Assembly (NCBI RefSeq): GCF_004116265.1
Contig: NZ_QOUX01000046.1
Coordinates: 1 to 64,000 of the forward strand
DNA length: 64,000 nucleotides
Direction of reading: 5' to 3'
Source of the DNA: Anaerobacillus alkaliphilus
GTDB lineage: Bacteria > Bacillota > Bacilli > Bacillales > Anaerobacillaceae
Part shown: positions 25,819 through 34,729 of the stretch, piece after piece
How positions within the stretch are numbered: position 1 is the first letter of the stretch
Layout: every line of letters starts with the position of its first letter
The notes under the pieces: model-generated
What the model was told of the DNA's origin: nothing
Seen by the model: the letters and a program-made list of their open reading frames with translations, nothing else
Databases searched by the model: none
Position numbers and translations under genes: made by a program

Positions 25819-26918
25819 TCCTATTTCTAATTGTTTCACTAACGTTATTTTTACTATGGACGCTCATAAACAGTCTATTCCTACCAAGTCTGCCCAAAAA
25901 CGATCAGTTAACCAATGGTCCACTCGTTTCTATCCTAGTACCACTTCGTAATGAGGAAAAGAATGTTAAGGGACTTATTACAAGTTTAAAACAACTAACG
26001 TACTCAAATATCGAAGTGTGTTTACTAGAAGATCATTCAACAGATCGTACCTACGACTTATTAATCGAACATACTAGAGACTTAGCTAATTTTCATGTGA
26101 TCCGTAGCGCTCCCCTACCACCTGATTGGGTCGGAAAAGTATTTGGCTGTCATCAGTTAAGCCAACATGCAAAAGGAGATTATTACTTATTTATCGACGC
26201 CGATGTTAGACTTGAAAAAGGAACCATTGAAGCCGTACTAGGCTTAGTTAAACAAAGGAATGCCTCTCTTGTAAGCGGTTTCCCCCGCTTTCCTACTGAG
26301 ACATTGCTTGGAAACTTACTAATTCCGATGCAGCACTTTATTGTCCTGTTTCATCTTCCCTTATTCATGGCCAATTACACAAATAAGCAACAGTTCACAG
26401 CAGCACATGGTGCCTTCATGTTTTTCGAAAAAAACAGCTACAAAAAAATAAATGGACATCAATCTGTGAAATCATCATTAGTCGAGGATGTTGCAATTAC
26501 AAAACAAATGAAAAAAGCTGGCGAAAAAATGGTTCTTGCCAATGTCACAAGCTATGTGAATTGTCATATGTACGAAACTAGCAAAGAGGTTTGGGACGGC
26601 TTCACTAAAAACATCTTCCCAGGATTAGGACGTTCGTATGTGTTAGCCAGCTTTGTCATTAGCTTCTACAGCTTCTTTTACGTATTACCATTGTTTTTGG
26701 CAATTTACGGAGTCGCTACAACACAATGGCTATTTGTACTACCACTCTTACTTTCTATCATTCAGAGATGTATTATAGATAGTTTAGCAAGGCAAAGGTT
26801 AATGTTGTGTCTTTTCATCCCTATATCTGCTCTAGGTCTTATCGCTGTCCTACTAGCGTCGATGCTACGGAACTTCACCAATAAAGGCTATCATTGGAAA
26901 GGAAGGAACTACTCATGA
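25815..26918 (+). CDS. GT2-family glycosyltransferase, CrtQ-like
   Basis: 367 residues. An N-terminal membrane helix (about 1-22) is followed by a GT-A domain: VSILVPLRNEEKNV near residue 38, LEDHSTDRT near 74, and the metal-binding DADVRLEKG near 130. Three helices lie at the C-terminus (about 275-360). This is the CrtQ-type layout of membrane glycosyltransferases that add glucose to hydroxy- or carboxy-carotenoids. The operon context supports this. It overlaps the next gene by 4 bp (ATGA). The sugar and the acceptor group are not proven. Confidence 0.84.
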   Translation: MILFLIVSLTLFLLWTLINSLFLPSLPKNDQLTNGPLVSILVPLRNEEKNVKGLITSLKQLTYSNIEVCLLEDHSTDRTYDLLIEHTRDLANFHVIRSAPLPPDWVGKVFGCHQLSQHAKGDYYLFIDADVRLEKGTIEAVLGLVKQRNASLVSGFPRFPTETLLGNLLIPMQHFIVLFHLPLFMANYTNKQQFTAAHGAFMFFEKNSYKKINGHQSVKSSLVEDVAITKQMKKAGEKMVLANVTSYVNCHMYETSKEVWDGFTKNIFPGLGRSYVLASFVISFYSFFYVLPLFLAIYGVATTQWLFVLPLLLSIIQRCIIDSLARQRLMLCLFIPISALGLIAVLLASMLRNFTNKGYHWKGRNYS

Positions 26919-28387
26919 GAAAAACGGTTGCCATTATTGGTGCTGGACTAGGTGGATTGTCTGCAGCAATAACCCTAGCTTACAACGGCTATCAAGTAAA
27001 AGTCTTTGAGAAAAATAGCCATGCTGGCGGGAAACTAGTAGGAGTCACTTCGGGTAGTTATAACTTTGATTTTGGACCAAACACAATTACGATGCCCCAT
27101 GTGTTTCGAAGTGTCATTGAAGAAACAAATGTAGATCCAAACGATTACTTTACATTTTTAAAGTTAGAAACTCACACTAGAAATCATTTTCATGATGGTA
27201 CAAGTTTTGAGATGAGCACGAGTAGCGAGGCAATCGTAGAACAATTATCACGTTTAGACCCATATGCTGCTAGGAAATTCCCCGAGTATCTTGCAGAGAC
27301 TAAAAGAATTTATGAGCTAGCCAATGATCAATTTTTTTATCGTAGTTTCGCTAGCTTTAAAGACTATTTAGCTCCAGATTTAACGAAAGCGTTTTTCAAG
27401 GTACGACCTTTTCAGTCATTAGATCGCTTTCACCAAAACTATTTTCACAATGAACAAATAATAAAAGCCTTTAATCGTTACGCAACCTACATCGGTTCAT
27501 CACCCTACTTAACACCTGCGACATTCTCTCTTATTACCTACCTAGAGCTAGTAGACGGCGTCTTTTTCGCAAAAGGAGGCAATAAAACGATTGCAGATGG
27601 GTTTCTGAAACGAGCAGAAGAGTTAGGGGTAGAATTTTTCTTCAACACAACAGTCAAGAAAATTCATACTAAAAATAAACTGGCAACAGCTCTTACACTT
27701 GCAAATGGTGAAATGATTGAAGCTAACTATATCATAGCCAATGGTGATTTAATCACGACGTATAAGAACCTTTTATCAGAGTCAGAACGGCCTCATTTTC
27801 GGGATAAGAAAATTGATAAATTAGAACCATCGATCTCTGCCTTTGTGTTATTAGTTGGATTAAAGAAACGGTTACCAAACCTTATTCACCATCAAGTGTA
27901 TTTTGGTGCTAATTATAAACAAGAATTTGTTGATATATTTACTAAAGGAAACTATAGTCTGGATCCGACCATCTATATTTGTAACTCTTCCTATACTGAT
28001 CCTACTCTATCACCTGACGGAGACAATTTGTTTATCTTAGTGAATGCACCTGCAACTTCAAGAGATGGTAGCCTCCAAGTAAATCCTCAACAATATAAAC
28101 AACGGATCTATCAAATTCTTGAAGAAAAAGGGTTGTCTCTAAAGGATCATATTGCTTTCGAAGAAGTAATCACACCACTTGATATCCAAAACAAGTTCTT
28201 TGCACATCGAGGCGCTCTGTATGGGTTAGCATCTAACCGGATGCTAAACGCGTTTCTGCGTCCTGCTAATCGCTCCAAAGATATTGAAAACGTCTATTTC
28301 TGTGGTGGTTCTACACACCCAGGAGGTGGTTCACCAATGGTAGTCATTAGCGGCCAAAACGTAGCAAAGCAAATTATTAATATCTAA
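26915..28387 (+). CDS. CrtP/CrtNb-like carotenoid oxidase (desaturase family)
   Basis: 490 residues of the CrtI/CrtN flavoprotein family. The FAD motif GAGLGGLSAA starts at residue 9, and the C-terminal block is CGGSTHPGGGSPMV. The segment RGALYGLASNRM and the ending resemble CrtP (diaponeurosporene oxygenase) more than CrtN, suggesting oxidation of a terminal methyl to an aldehyde or acid. The ATG at 26915 overlaps the glycosyltransferase stop (ATGA); the frame opens earlier at 26894, inside that gene, but without support. It is last in the operon and followed by a terminator. Confidence 0.85.
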   Translation: MRKTVAIIGAGLGGLSAAITLAYNGYQVKVFEKNSHAGGKLVGVTSGSYNFDFGPNTITMPHVFRSVIEETNVDPNDYFTFLKLETHTRNHFHDGTSFEMSTSSEAIVEQLSRLDPYAARKFPEYLAETKRIYELANDQFFYRSFASFKDYLAPDLTKAFFKVRPFQSLDRFHQNYFHNEQIIKAFNRYATYIGSSPYLTPATFSLITYLELVDGVFFAKGGNKTIADGFLKRAEELGVEFFFNTTVKKIHTKNKLATALTLANGEMIEANYIIANGDLITTYKNLLSESERPHFRDKKIDKLEPSISAFVLLVGLKKRLPNLIHHQVYFGANYKQEFVDIFTKGNYSLDPTIYICNSSYTDPTLSPDGDNLFILVNAPATSRDGSLQVNPQQYKQRIYQILEEKGLSLKDHIAFEEVITPLDIQNKFFAHRGALYGLASNRMLNAFLRPANRSKDIENVYFCGGSTHPGGGSPMVVISGQNVAKQIINI

Positions 28388-28388
28388 A

Positions 28389-28436
28389 ACAAGAAGAGCC
28401 GCCACAAACAATTTCTTTGTGACGGCTCCCTTGTTT
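28389..28436. terminator. Bidirectional terminator, carotenoid operon / amidase remnant
   Basis: GAGCCG-CCACAAA pairs with TTTGTG-ACGGCTC around a short loop, flanked by AACAAG and CTTGTT. It lies between the ends of two convergent reading frames. Confidence 0.75.
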
Positions 28437-28437
28437 C

Positions 28438-29903
28438 TTACATTACTTTTGGACTTCTGCGATGCTTTGTCGCCTGTTCAAATGAATATCCAAGCTTTAT
28501 TAACATTCCTTCACTGAAAGCAGTACCAGCAAAAGTAATTCCAAATGGTTTACCACCTTTTTTATACCCCGCTGGCAAGGCAATCGATGGATAGCCAGCT
28601 TTCGCACAAATTATTGAGCCAATATACGATGGAAACAATATCGCATCTAAGCTATAGTTCTGTAAAGCAAAGTCAATCCCTTGTCCTTGAGAAAAATACA
28701 GGTCTTCTATCTTTGCTAACAAATAGTCTGGATTTCTTAATGTATTAGGAAAGGTTTCCCTAAGCTCTAATTTATTTTGACCGTACTTAAGAGCTCTTTC
28801 TGCATTGTCTCGATTAAATTGAATTAAATCACTGATTGAATGGATCGCGATTTGCGGTGGTAACTTAGCTAGAAAGTTATCAAGGCTATGCTTTAACTCA
28901 TAATAAGAAACACCCCAGCTCCAGTCTCTATGAAAAGAAGGGATTTCAATATCATCAATTATAATAGCCCCTGATAATCTAAGAGTCTCAATAGCATCAT
29001 GAAAGAGGGTTTCATCGTATTCTTCTGATTGATAAAACTCCTCCGCTCCATTCATGAATACACCTATTCTTGCTCCTTTTAGTCCATTCATATCTAAATA
29101 TTGTGCATAATCCCCTTTTAGCCCTTCACTTTTATAGGTTGCTGGGTCACTATGATCAACACCCTGAGTGCTCCTAACAAAATTGCTGCATCCGTCACTG
29201 TTCTAGCAATTGGTCCTGCAGTATCTTGAGAATACGTAAACGGAATGATACCACTACGACTAATTAAGCCAACCGTAGGCTTAATTCCTACGACTGAATT
29301 TTGAATAGCTGGGCTTAGAATGGAAGCGTCTGTTTCAGTACCTACAGACAATACCGTAAAGTTTGCTGCAACAGCAGCTGCTGAACCTGAGCTTGAACCA
29401 CCAACGAATAGGTTCTCATCTCCATAAGGATTACGAACTTGTCCTCCTCTTGAACTATACCCTGCCCACATTTCACTTGACATTCCGTTTGCTAGTTCTG
29501 TCATATTTGTTTTCCCAATGATGATGGCACCAGCTTCACGTAGTTTTCCCACAAGAAAAGCATTTTGACTACTACTATAGTTTTCTAGCGCAATCGTCCC
29601 AGCACTAGTGTGCATAAAATCTTTTGTCTCAATGTTGTCTTTAAGGAGAACAGGAATACCGTGTAACGGGCCCCTCAGCCCCTTTGTTTTACGCTCATGA
29701 TCTAAGGCTTCAGCAATAAAGATTGCATCTGGATTGATTTCAAGAATAGAATTTATCATCGGACCATCTTGATCAAATTTAGCAATCCGATATAAATAAT
29801 ACATGACCAATTCTTTTGATGTTATTTCGTCATTTTGCAATGCTAGTTGTATGTCGTTAACTGTTAATTCTTCTCTAAAAAAATCATTAAATGTAATTTC
29901 CAT
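28438..29903 (-). pseudogene. Frameshifted amidase (amidase signature family)
   Basis: One amidase of about 488 residues is split in two frames. The N-terminal part, from 29903, has GIPVLLKDNI (catalytic Lys), GGSSSGSAAAVA and TETDASILSPA (the Ser residues). It then runs to a stop at 29118. The other frame takes over as GVDHSDPATYKSEG and continues to 28438 with AGYPSIALPAGY. The break is at 29164-29165, where CTC and GGT codons are separated by two bases, a one-base deletion. No protein with a complete fold would be made. It interrupts the two arms of the carotenoid locus. A sequencing indel is the alternative. Confidence 0.85.
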
Positions 29904-30068
29904 TCGTTCACTACTCCGTCTAATTCAATCTAGCGATCTACTATTTCAAAACCATATTGGTAAATTCTAGAATATCATATTTCTAATTTTATTTCACAAT
30001 TTGTTTTGTTTTACTCCTAAGGTGTAGAACAAAGGAAAAATTGTTACAATGGATATGAGGTGAAACGT

Positions 30069-30644
30069 ATGAATTTTAAAGAGTCTATGTTTATAGCTCT
30101 GCTTTGTTTATTAATGCTTACTGGTTGTCAAACAAAGCTCGAAACAGAAGTAAATAGTTACCCACAGCCAGAAGGATCAGTTTATGATATTAATGTAGTA
30201 ACTGCAGATCGTCACGAAGTAAAACTCGAACAATATAAAGGGGATGTTCTTCTCATTGTCAATGTAGCTTCAAAGTGCGGCTATACCTCACAATATGACG
30301 ATTTACAAAAGTTATATGACAAATACCAAAAACATGGTTTTACAGTGTTAGCTTTCCCCTCTGATGACTTTAACCAAGAGCTAGGATCAATTGAAGAGGT
30401 CGTAGATTTTTGCACGTTAAATTACGGAGTAACCTTCCCTTTGTTTGATCTTACACATGTGAAAGGAGAGCAAAAGCATCCTTTATACCAATGGTTAACT
30501 GCTACAACCGGAGAAATAAAGTGGAACTTTGAAAAGTTTTTAATTAGCCGCGACGGACAAATCATAAATCATTTTCCAAGCTCTATAAACCCTCGGGAAC
30601 CAGAGGTTGTCCAACAACTTGAGTCATTATTAAAACAAAAGTAG
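30069..30644 (+). CDS. Lipoprotein glutathione peroxidase-like thiol peroxidase
   Basis: 191 residues from the ATG at 30069; a GTG at 30060 overlaps the ribosome binding site GAGGTG. A lipoprotein signal ends at the lipobox LTGC (Cys20), so the protein should be anchored outside the membrane. The glutathione peroxidase fold follows, with the peroxidatic Cys70 in VASKCGYTSQY and the conserved WNFEKF. The usual CNQFG segment is FPSDDFNQE here, so the active-site Gln is replaced by Asp. Bacterial members normally use thioredoxin as reductant; an extracytoplasmic form would need another donor. It is a single gene between the carotenoid arms and may protect the membrane. Confidence 0.85.
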   Translation: MNFKESMFIALLCLLMLTGCQTKLETEVNSYPQPEGSVYDINVVTADRHEVKLEQYKGDVLLIVNVASKCGYTSQYDDLQKLYDKYQKHGFTVLAFPSDDFNQELGSIEEVVDFCTLNYGVTFPLFDLTHVKGEQKHPLYQWLTATTGEIKWNFEKFLISRDGQIINHFPSSINPREPEVVQQLESLLKQK

Positions 30645-30678
30645 CAAATGAAAGCTCTTCGCTTTCATTTGCTACTTC
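30640..30678 (+). terminator. Terminator of the peroxidase gene
   Basis: AGTAGCAAATGAAAGC pairs with GCTTTCATTTGCTACT around a 5-base loop and is followed by TCTTTTATT. The stem includes the stop codon. Confidence 0.9.
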
Positions 30679-30764
30679 TTTTATTATTATAGTTTTATCC
30701 TAAGCTAAACCCTATTTGTTTCAAATGAAAAGCACACCAAACTGCTGCCCAGTGTGCAAAATCT

Positions 30765-31619
30765 CTATGCAAATGCCTTAATTGATTGTTTTAACATTGT
30801 AAAGATATTCATTTTCTCAGTAGCAGAAACAACTGCTCGCTTTGTAAAAACATTATAGTTGTTTTTTCGAATTTCAGTTAAGATCGCCCGATAACTATAG
30901 TTAGCTGCCTGGACAGGGAGTCTGGCAGAAAGCGGGTAATCATACGTTGACTCTAACGCCTCATCATAAAGTCTTTCCGCATAGATAGCCAAGTCTTCTA
31001 CAAGACCGGTAAAACGTACGTCAACAGTATGCGCTAAGAGATCTTCCTCACGCAAATTGTACTTGTGTAGATATTCTCCTGGAAGATAAACGCGATTTCG
31101 GTTCAAATCCTCTCCTACATCTCGTAATATATTGGTTATCTGCATTGCAATTCCAAGTTTTATTGCACCCTCAGTTAACCTCGGTGTTGGATTTGGAGCA
31201 AGGATTGGTAAAAGCATTAATCCAACAGAACTCGCAACTCGAAATGAATAATGTTCTAACTCAGCTAATGTACGATATCTTACTTTCTCAAAATCCATTT
31301 TTTGTCCTTCAATCATGTAATAGAAAGGCTCAGGATCCATTGTAAAACTAGTAAAAACATCGTTTAGTGCTACCCATAACTTATTCTTTGGTGAAAAGTT
31401 CCCTTGAATAAACTGGTCAAATTCGCACTTGAATTGTTGTAATTTTTCGAGTGAATGAAGTTCATCGACAATGTCATCCACTTCCCGACAAAATGTATAG
31501 ACTGCCCAAACAGCTTTTCGTTGTTGCTCAGGTAGAAATGAAAATGCTTTGACAAATGTTTTCGAATTTGCGTTCATTACCTCATAACAATATTGATAAG
31601 CTTCATGTAATTTGCTCAT
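30765..31619 (-). CDS. crtM: Dehydrosqualene (diapophytoene) synthase CrtM
   Basis: 284 residues of the squalene/phytoene synthase family. Both Asp-rich motifs that bind the farnesyl diphosphates through Mg2+ are present: DDIVDE near residue 48, and RDVGED within QITNILRDVGEDLNRN near 160. In C30 pathways it joins two farnesyl diphosphates head to head. The C30 assignment rests on the neighbouring CrtN/CrtP-type genes and no lycopene cyclase; substrate length cannot be proven from sequence. It overlaps the upstream desaturase gene by 17 bp, so they form one operon. Length is normal. Confidence 0.9.
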   Translation of the reverse strand: MSKLHEAYQYCYEVMNANSKTFVKAFSFLPEQQRKAVWAVYTFCREVDDIVDELHSLEKLQQFKCEFDQFIQGNFSPKNKLWVALNDVFTSFTMDPEPFYYMIEGQKMDFEKVRYRTLAELEHYSFRVASSVGLMLLPILAPNPTPRLTEGAIKLGIAMQITNILRDVGEDLNRNRVYLPGEYLHKYNLREEDLLAHTVDVRFTGLVEDLAIYAERLYDEALESTYDYPLSARLPVQAANYSYRAILTEIRKNNYNVFTKRAVVSATEKMNIFTMLKQSIKAFA

Positions 31620-33063
31620 AGTGTTTATTCCTTTCCGTTAGAATATGGTTGACTAAGAGTTTTGCTCCTTGCATGACAATTGGAACTCCACCCCCTGGGT
31701 GCACACTAGCTCCTACTACATACAAATTTTCGTATTCAAATGGCTTGACCTGTGGTCTAAAAACACCTGATTGAGTTAATGTTGGCGCTATACCGAAACT
31801 TCCTCCTTGGTATAACCCATCAACATAAGAGTCTTTTGGTGTACGTATTTCTTTCCAAGTAATATGGTCACGCAAGTTCGGAAACCCTCGCTCTTCTAAT
31901 TCACCAATGATCTTGTCAACATAGGTATCAATGTTTTCCCAATCAATATCGAGGCTTGCCGGTACCGGAACAAGCGCATACAAGACGCCATGACCAATAG
32001 GTGCCAGACTCGCATCAATAATCGAGGGATGAAACGTATAAACAGCAGGGTCTTCTGGCAATCTCTTATGAACAAAGACTTCTTCCATATGCTTTTGTAA
32101 ATTTTCACTCATAAAGAATTGATGAATAACATCATTCTCGTATATTTTCGAAAGACCTAAGTAGATCAATAGACACCCAGAAGAAGCTACAAATTGTTTC
32201 TTCATTTTCACATTTGGTAGTAGTTCCTTTATTTGAGGAAAATCTCCATTGTAGATGATTTGTTCAAAATCTAGTTGTTGGCTATTTGCAACAAGTCCAG
32301 TAGACCTTTTGCCTTCAACTAGTATTTCTTCTACCTTCGTGTCAAAACAAAACTTCACACCTCTTGCGTGTAATTCCTCTACTAAAATAGAGACTAGACT
32401 TGCATAACCACCTTTTACATACCAGACTCCATGAAAATGTTCACTAAAAGGGACTAGAGAATAGAGGGCTGGTGATCTAAAAGGCGCACCTCCAATATAT
32501 AAAGTTTGAAATGAGAATGCTTCTTGCAGAATAGGGTGACGAAAATACTGTTTAGCTTGATTTTTAACTGTTTGATAGGCCTTTAACTTCCATAATGTTT
32601 GAAGGTTAGGTACGTTCCAAAAATCTCTTTTATTCACGAATTCACGATCTAAGAATGCTTTTTTGCCTTCTGTAAAGTTGTACTCCATATCTCGCAAATA
32701 CTGATGAAAGTTGTTTCCTTCACCAGGAAAGTTTGCTTCAATTTCTGCTACCTGTTCGGTAAGATCACTCCACTTAGTAAATGAACGCCCATCTTTATAC
32801 TGAAGTCGATACAACGGATCGCAACGGACTAAGTCAATTTTGTCTAAGTCAATTCCAACCTCTGTCAAAATCTCTTTTAACATTTCAGGTAACAGAACGA
32901 TCGTTGGGCCTCGGTCAATTTTGTATTCACCATTTCCGATAAACGATAAACGTCCACCAGCTTCTTTTTCTTTCTCAAAAATGGTGATCTCATAGCCGTG
33001 CTTACTTAAATAGAGAGCTGTAATTAAACTACCGATTCCCGAGCCAATAATAGCTGTTTTCAT
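31603..33063 (-). CDS. crtN: Diapophytoene desaturase-like CrtN
   Basis: 486-residue CrtI/CrtN-family flavoprotein. The FAD-binding GSGIGSLITALYL starts at residue 7, with FQTLYIGGAPFRSPALYS near 196 and a C-terminal VVGASVHPGGGVPIV. These last two blocks resemble staphylococcal CrtN closely, so desaturation of dehydrosqualene to diaponeurosporene or diapolycopene is likely. It overlaps crtM by 17 bp at its end and shares one base with the next family member at its start. Which of the two minus-strand paralogs is the main desaturase cannot be settled by eye. Confidence 0.83.
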   Translation of the reverse strand: MKTAIIGSGIGSLITALYLSKHGYEITIFEKEKEAGGRLSFIGNGEYKIDRGPTIVLLPEMLKEILTEVGIDLDKIDLVRCDPLYRLQYKDGRSFTKWSDLTEQVAEIEANFPGEGNNFHQYLRDMEYNFTEGKKAFLDREFVNKRDFWNVPNLQTLWKLKAYQTVKNQAKQYFRHPILQEAFSFQTLYIGGAPFRSPALYSLVPFSEHFHGVWYVKGGYASLVSILVEELHARGVKFCFDTKVEEILVEGKRSTGLVANSQQLDFEQIIYNGDFPQIKELLPNVKMKKQFVASSGCLLIYLGLSKIYENDVIHQFFMSENLQKHMEEVFVHKRLPEDPAVYTFHPSIIDASLAPIGHGVLYALVPVPASLDIDWENIDTYVDKIIGELEERGFPNLRDHITWKEIRTPKDSYVDGLYQGGSFGIAPTLTQSGVFRPQVKPFEYENLYVVGASVHPGGGVPIVMQGAKLLVNHILTERNKHYEQIT

Positions 33064-34565
33064 TACGCATTCCTCTTTTTCTTATTATGAGACTCAACAA
33101 TGCTACGAGCGGTAATCCTAGCAGACTCAAAAATGGTTGGCAAACCACTGCCAGGATGTGTTCCTCCGCCAACAAGCCAGCAGTTGTTTAATTCTTGAAA
33201 CTGATTATGTGGTCGGTAGTACATCATCTGTCGTAAATGGTGAGCCAAATTAAAGGTGGCGCCACGGTATACATGAATGTCTTGGTCCCAATCTAATGGG
33301 GTAATCATTTTTTCTTCTTCTATATGAGCTTCGAGATTTTTGTAATCTGTTTTTGTCTCTATTTGCTCTAATACAAGCTTTCGGAATTCATGCTTGTGCT
33401 TCTCCCAATCTATTAGACTATAATTATTTGGAACCGGAGCTAGAATATATAACGCCGATTTTCCCATAGGGGCCAACGTTGGGTCAGTAATTGATGGATT
33501 ATGAATATAAATCGATGGATCCTTGGAAAGCTTTTTCGTTTTCGTAATTTCCTCAACGTTCTTTTTATAATCATCTGAAAAAACAATCAGATGGTGTGGT
33601 AAATCAAACGTTTTATTTACTCCAAGGTACAACATAAATGTAGAACAAGAATAATCCTTCATCTCTAACTTTTGTTTTGAATGTTTCTTTAAGATGTCAT
33701 CTTCTACTAACGATGTCATGGCATGGGCAAAATCCGCATTTACCACTACCTCATCAAAACTTAGCGACTCGCCATTCTCCAATTGGATGCCCGTAACATT
33801 TTTATGTTTATCAATGGTTAGTTTTTTCACACCACAGTCTACATGAATGGTTCCGCCTAACTCATTAACCACCTTTGCCATTGCTTTTGTTAATTGATTT
33901 AATCCGCCCATCGAATGGAAGATACCGTATTTATGCTCCATATACGAAAGGATACTAAAAGCTCCAGGACATTCCCATGGCGACATTCCTAAATACTTGG
34001 ATTGGAAAGTAAACGCTAATTTTAATTTTTCATCAGTAAAGTATTGACTAAGGACATCGTAGAGTGATTGATTAAGAGAAAGTTTTGGAAGTGCGCGAAT
34101 CGTTCTCCACCGCATGTAGTCAAAAAGTGAGTTATGACGATTTTGTAAAATTGGCATTAATGTAGCCATCTTTTTTTCTGTATCCCTCATAAATTTTTCA
34201 TAACCTTCTTCGTTTCCTGGAAAGTCTGCTTGAATTTTCTTTTTCGTTTTTATTTGATCGCGGGATGGTGAGAAGCTTTTGTCCGCGAACTTTAATTCAT
34301 ACATAGGCTCTATTTCTACTAGATCGACATAATCTTCAAGCTTACGACCCGTTGCTGCAAAAATTTCTTCTAGGATGTGCGGCATACTAAAAAACGTCGG
34401 TCCCATATCAAACGTATAATCTCCCATTTGAACACTAGAAGTTCGGCCACCTACATATGGTTTCTTTTCAAAGACATCAACTTTGTAACCTGAAGAAGCT
34501 AATAACATTGCTGCTGCTAGTCCTCCAGGACCTGCTCCAATAACGGCAATTCGCTTATCACTCAT
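33063..34565 (-). CDS. Second CrtI/CrtN-type carotenoid desaturase or oxidase
   Basis: 500-residue flavoprotein of the phytoene desaturase family. The motif GAGPGGLAAAMLL starts at residue 10, with FQSKYLGMSPWECPGA near 203 and VGGGTHPGSGLPTIFESARI (landmark only, near 462). The C-terminal block is closer to CrtI than to CrtP. It is first of the crt minus-strand operon. It could be the desaturase (CrtNa) or an aldehyde-forming paralog (CrtNc); bacilli with C30 pathways often carry three such genes, as here. Confidence 0.83.
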   Translation of the reverse strand: MSDKRIAVIGAGPGGLAAAMLLASSGYKVDVFEKKPYVGGRTSSVQMGDYTFDMGPTFFSMPHILEEIFAATGRKLEDYVDLVEIEPMYELKFADKSFSPSRDQIKTKKKIQADFPGNEEGYEKFMRDTEKKMATLMPILQNRHNSLFDYMRWRTIRALPKLSLNQSLYDVLSQYFTDEKLKLAFTFQSKYLGMSPWECPGAFSILSYMEHKYGIFHSMGGLNQLTKAMAKVVNELGGTIHVDCGVKKLTIDKHKNVTGIQLENGESLSFDEVVVNADFAHAMTSLVEDDILKKHSKQKLEMKDYSCSTFMLYLGVNKTFDLPHHLIVFSDDYKKNVEEITKTKKLSKDPSIYIHNPSITDPTLAPMGKSALYILAPVPNNYSLIDWEKHKHEFRKLVLEQIETKTDYKNLEAHIEEEKMITPLDWDQDIHVYRGATFNLAHHLRQMMYYRPHNQFQELNNCWLVGGGTHPGSGLPTIFESARITARSIVESHNKKKRNA

Positions 34566-34687
34566 CCCTATTACACCTCTTAACAGATTTATTGTATATT
34601 AAATATCCATCTATTGTATATGTTATGTACATCATATCTGTATTTTTCTGAAGAAGCAACAATAATACCTTACAGATTTTAAAATAA

Positions 34688-34715
34688 ATAAGGCTGAGAG
34701 CAAGCTCCCAGCCAA
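34688..34715 (-). terminator. Terminator of the full-length amidase gene
   Basis: GGCTG/CAGCC arms enclose a GAGC-AA-GCTC type inner stem, with T-rich sequence following on the minus strand. It lies just after the amidase stop at 34730. Confidence 0.6.
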
Positions 34716-34729
34716 ACAATACTAGTAAT

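Noticed and set aside
30731-30760. Terminator after crtM
   Set aside because: Only a 6-bp stem GCACAC/GTGTGC with a long loop and no T-run; too weak to list as a feature.
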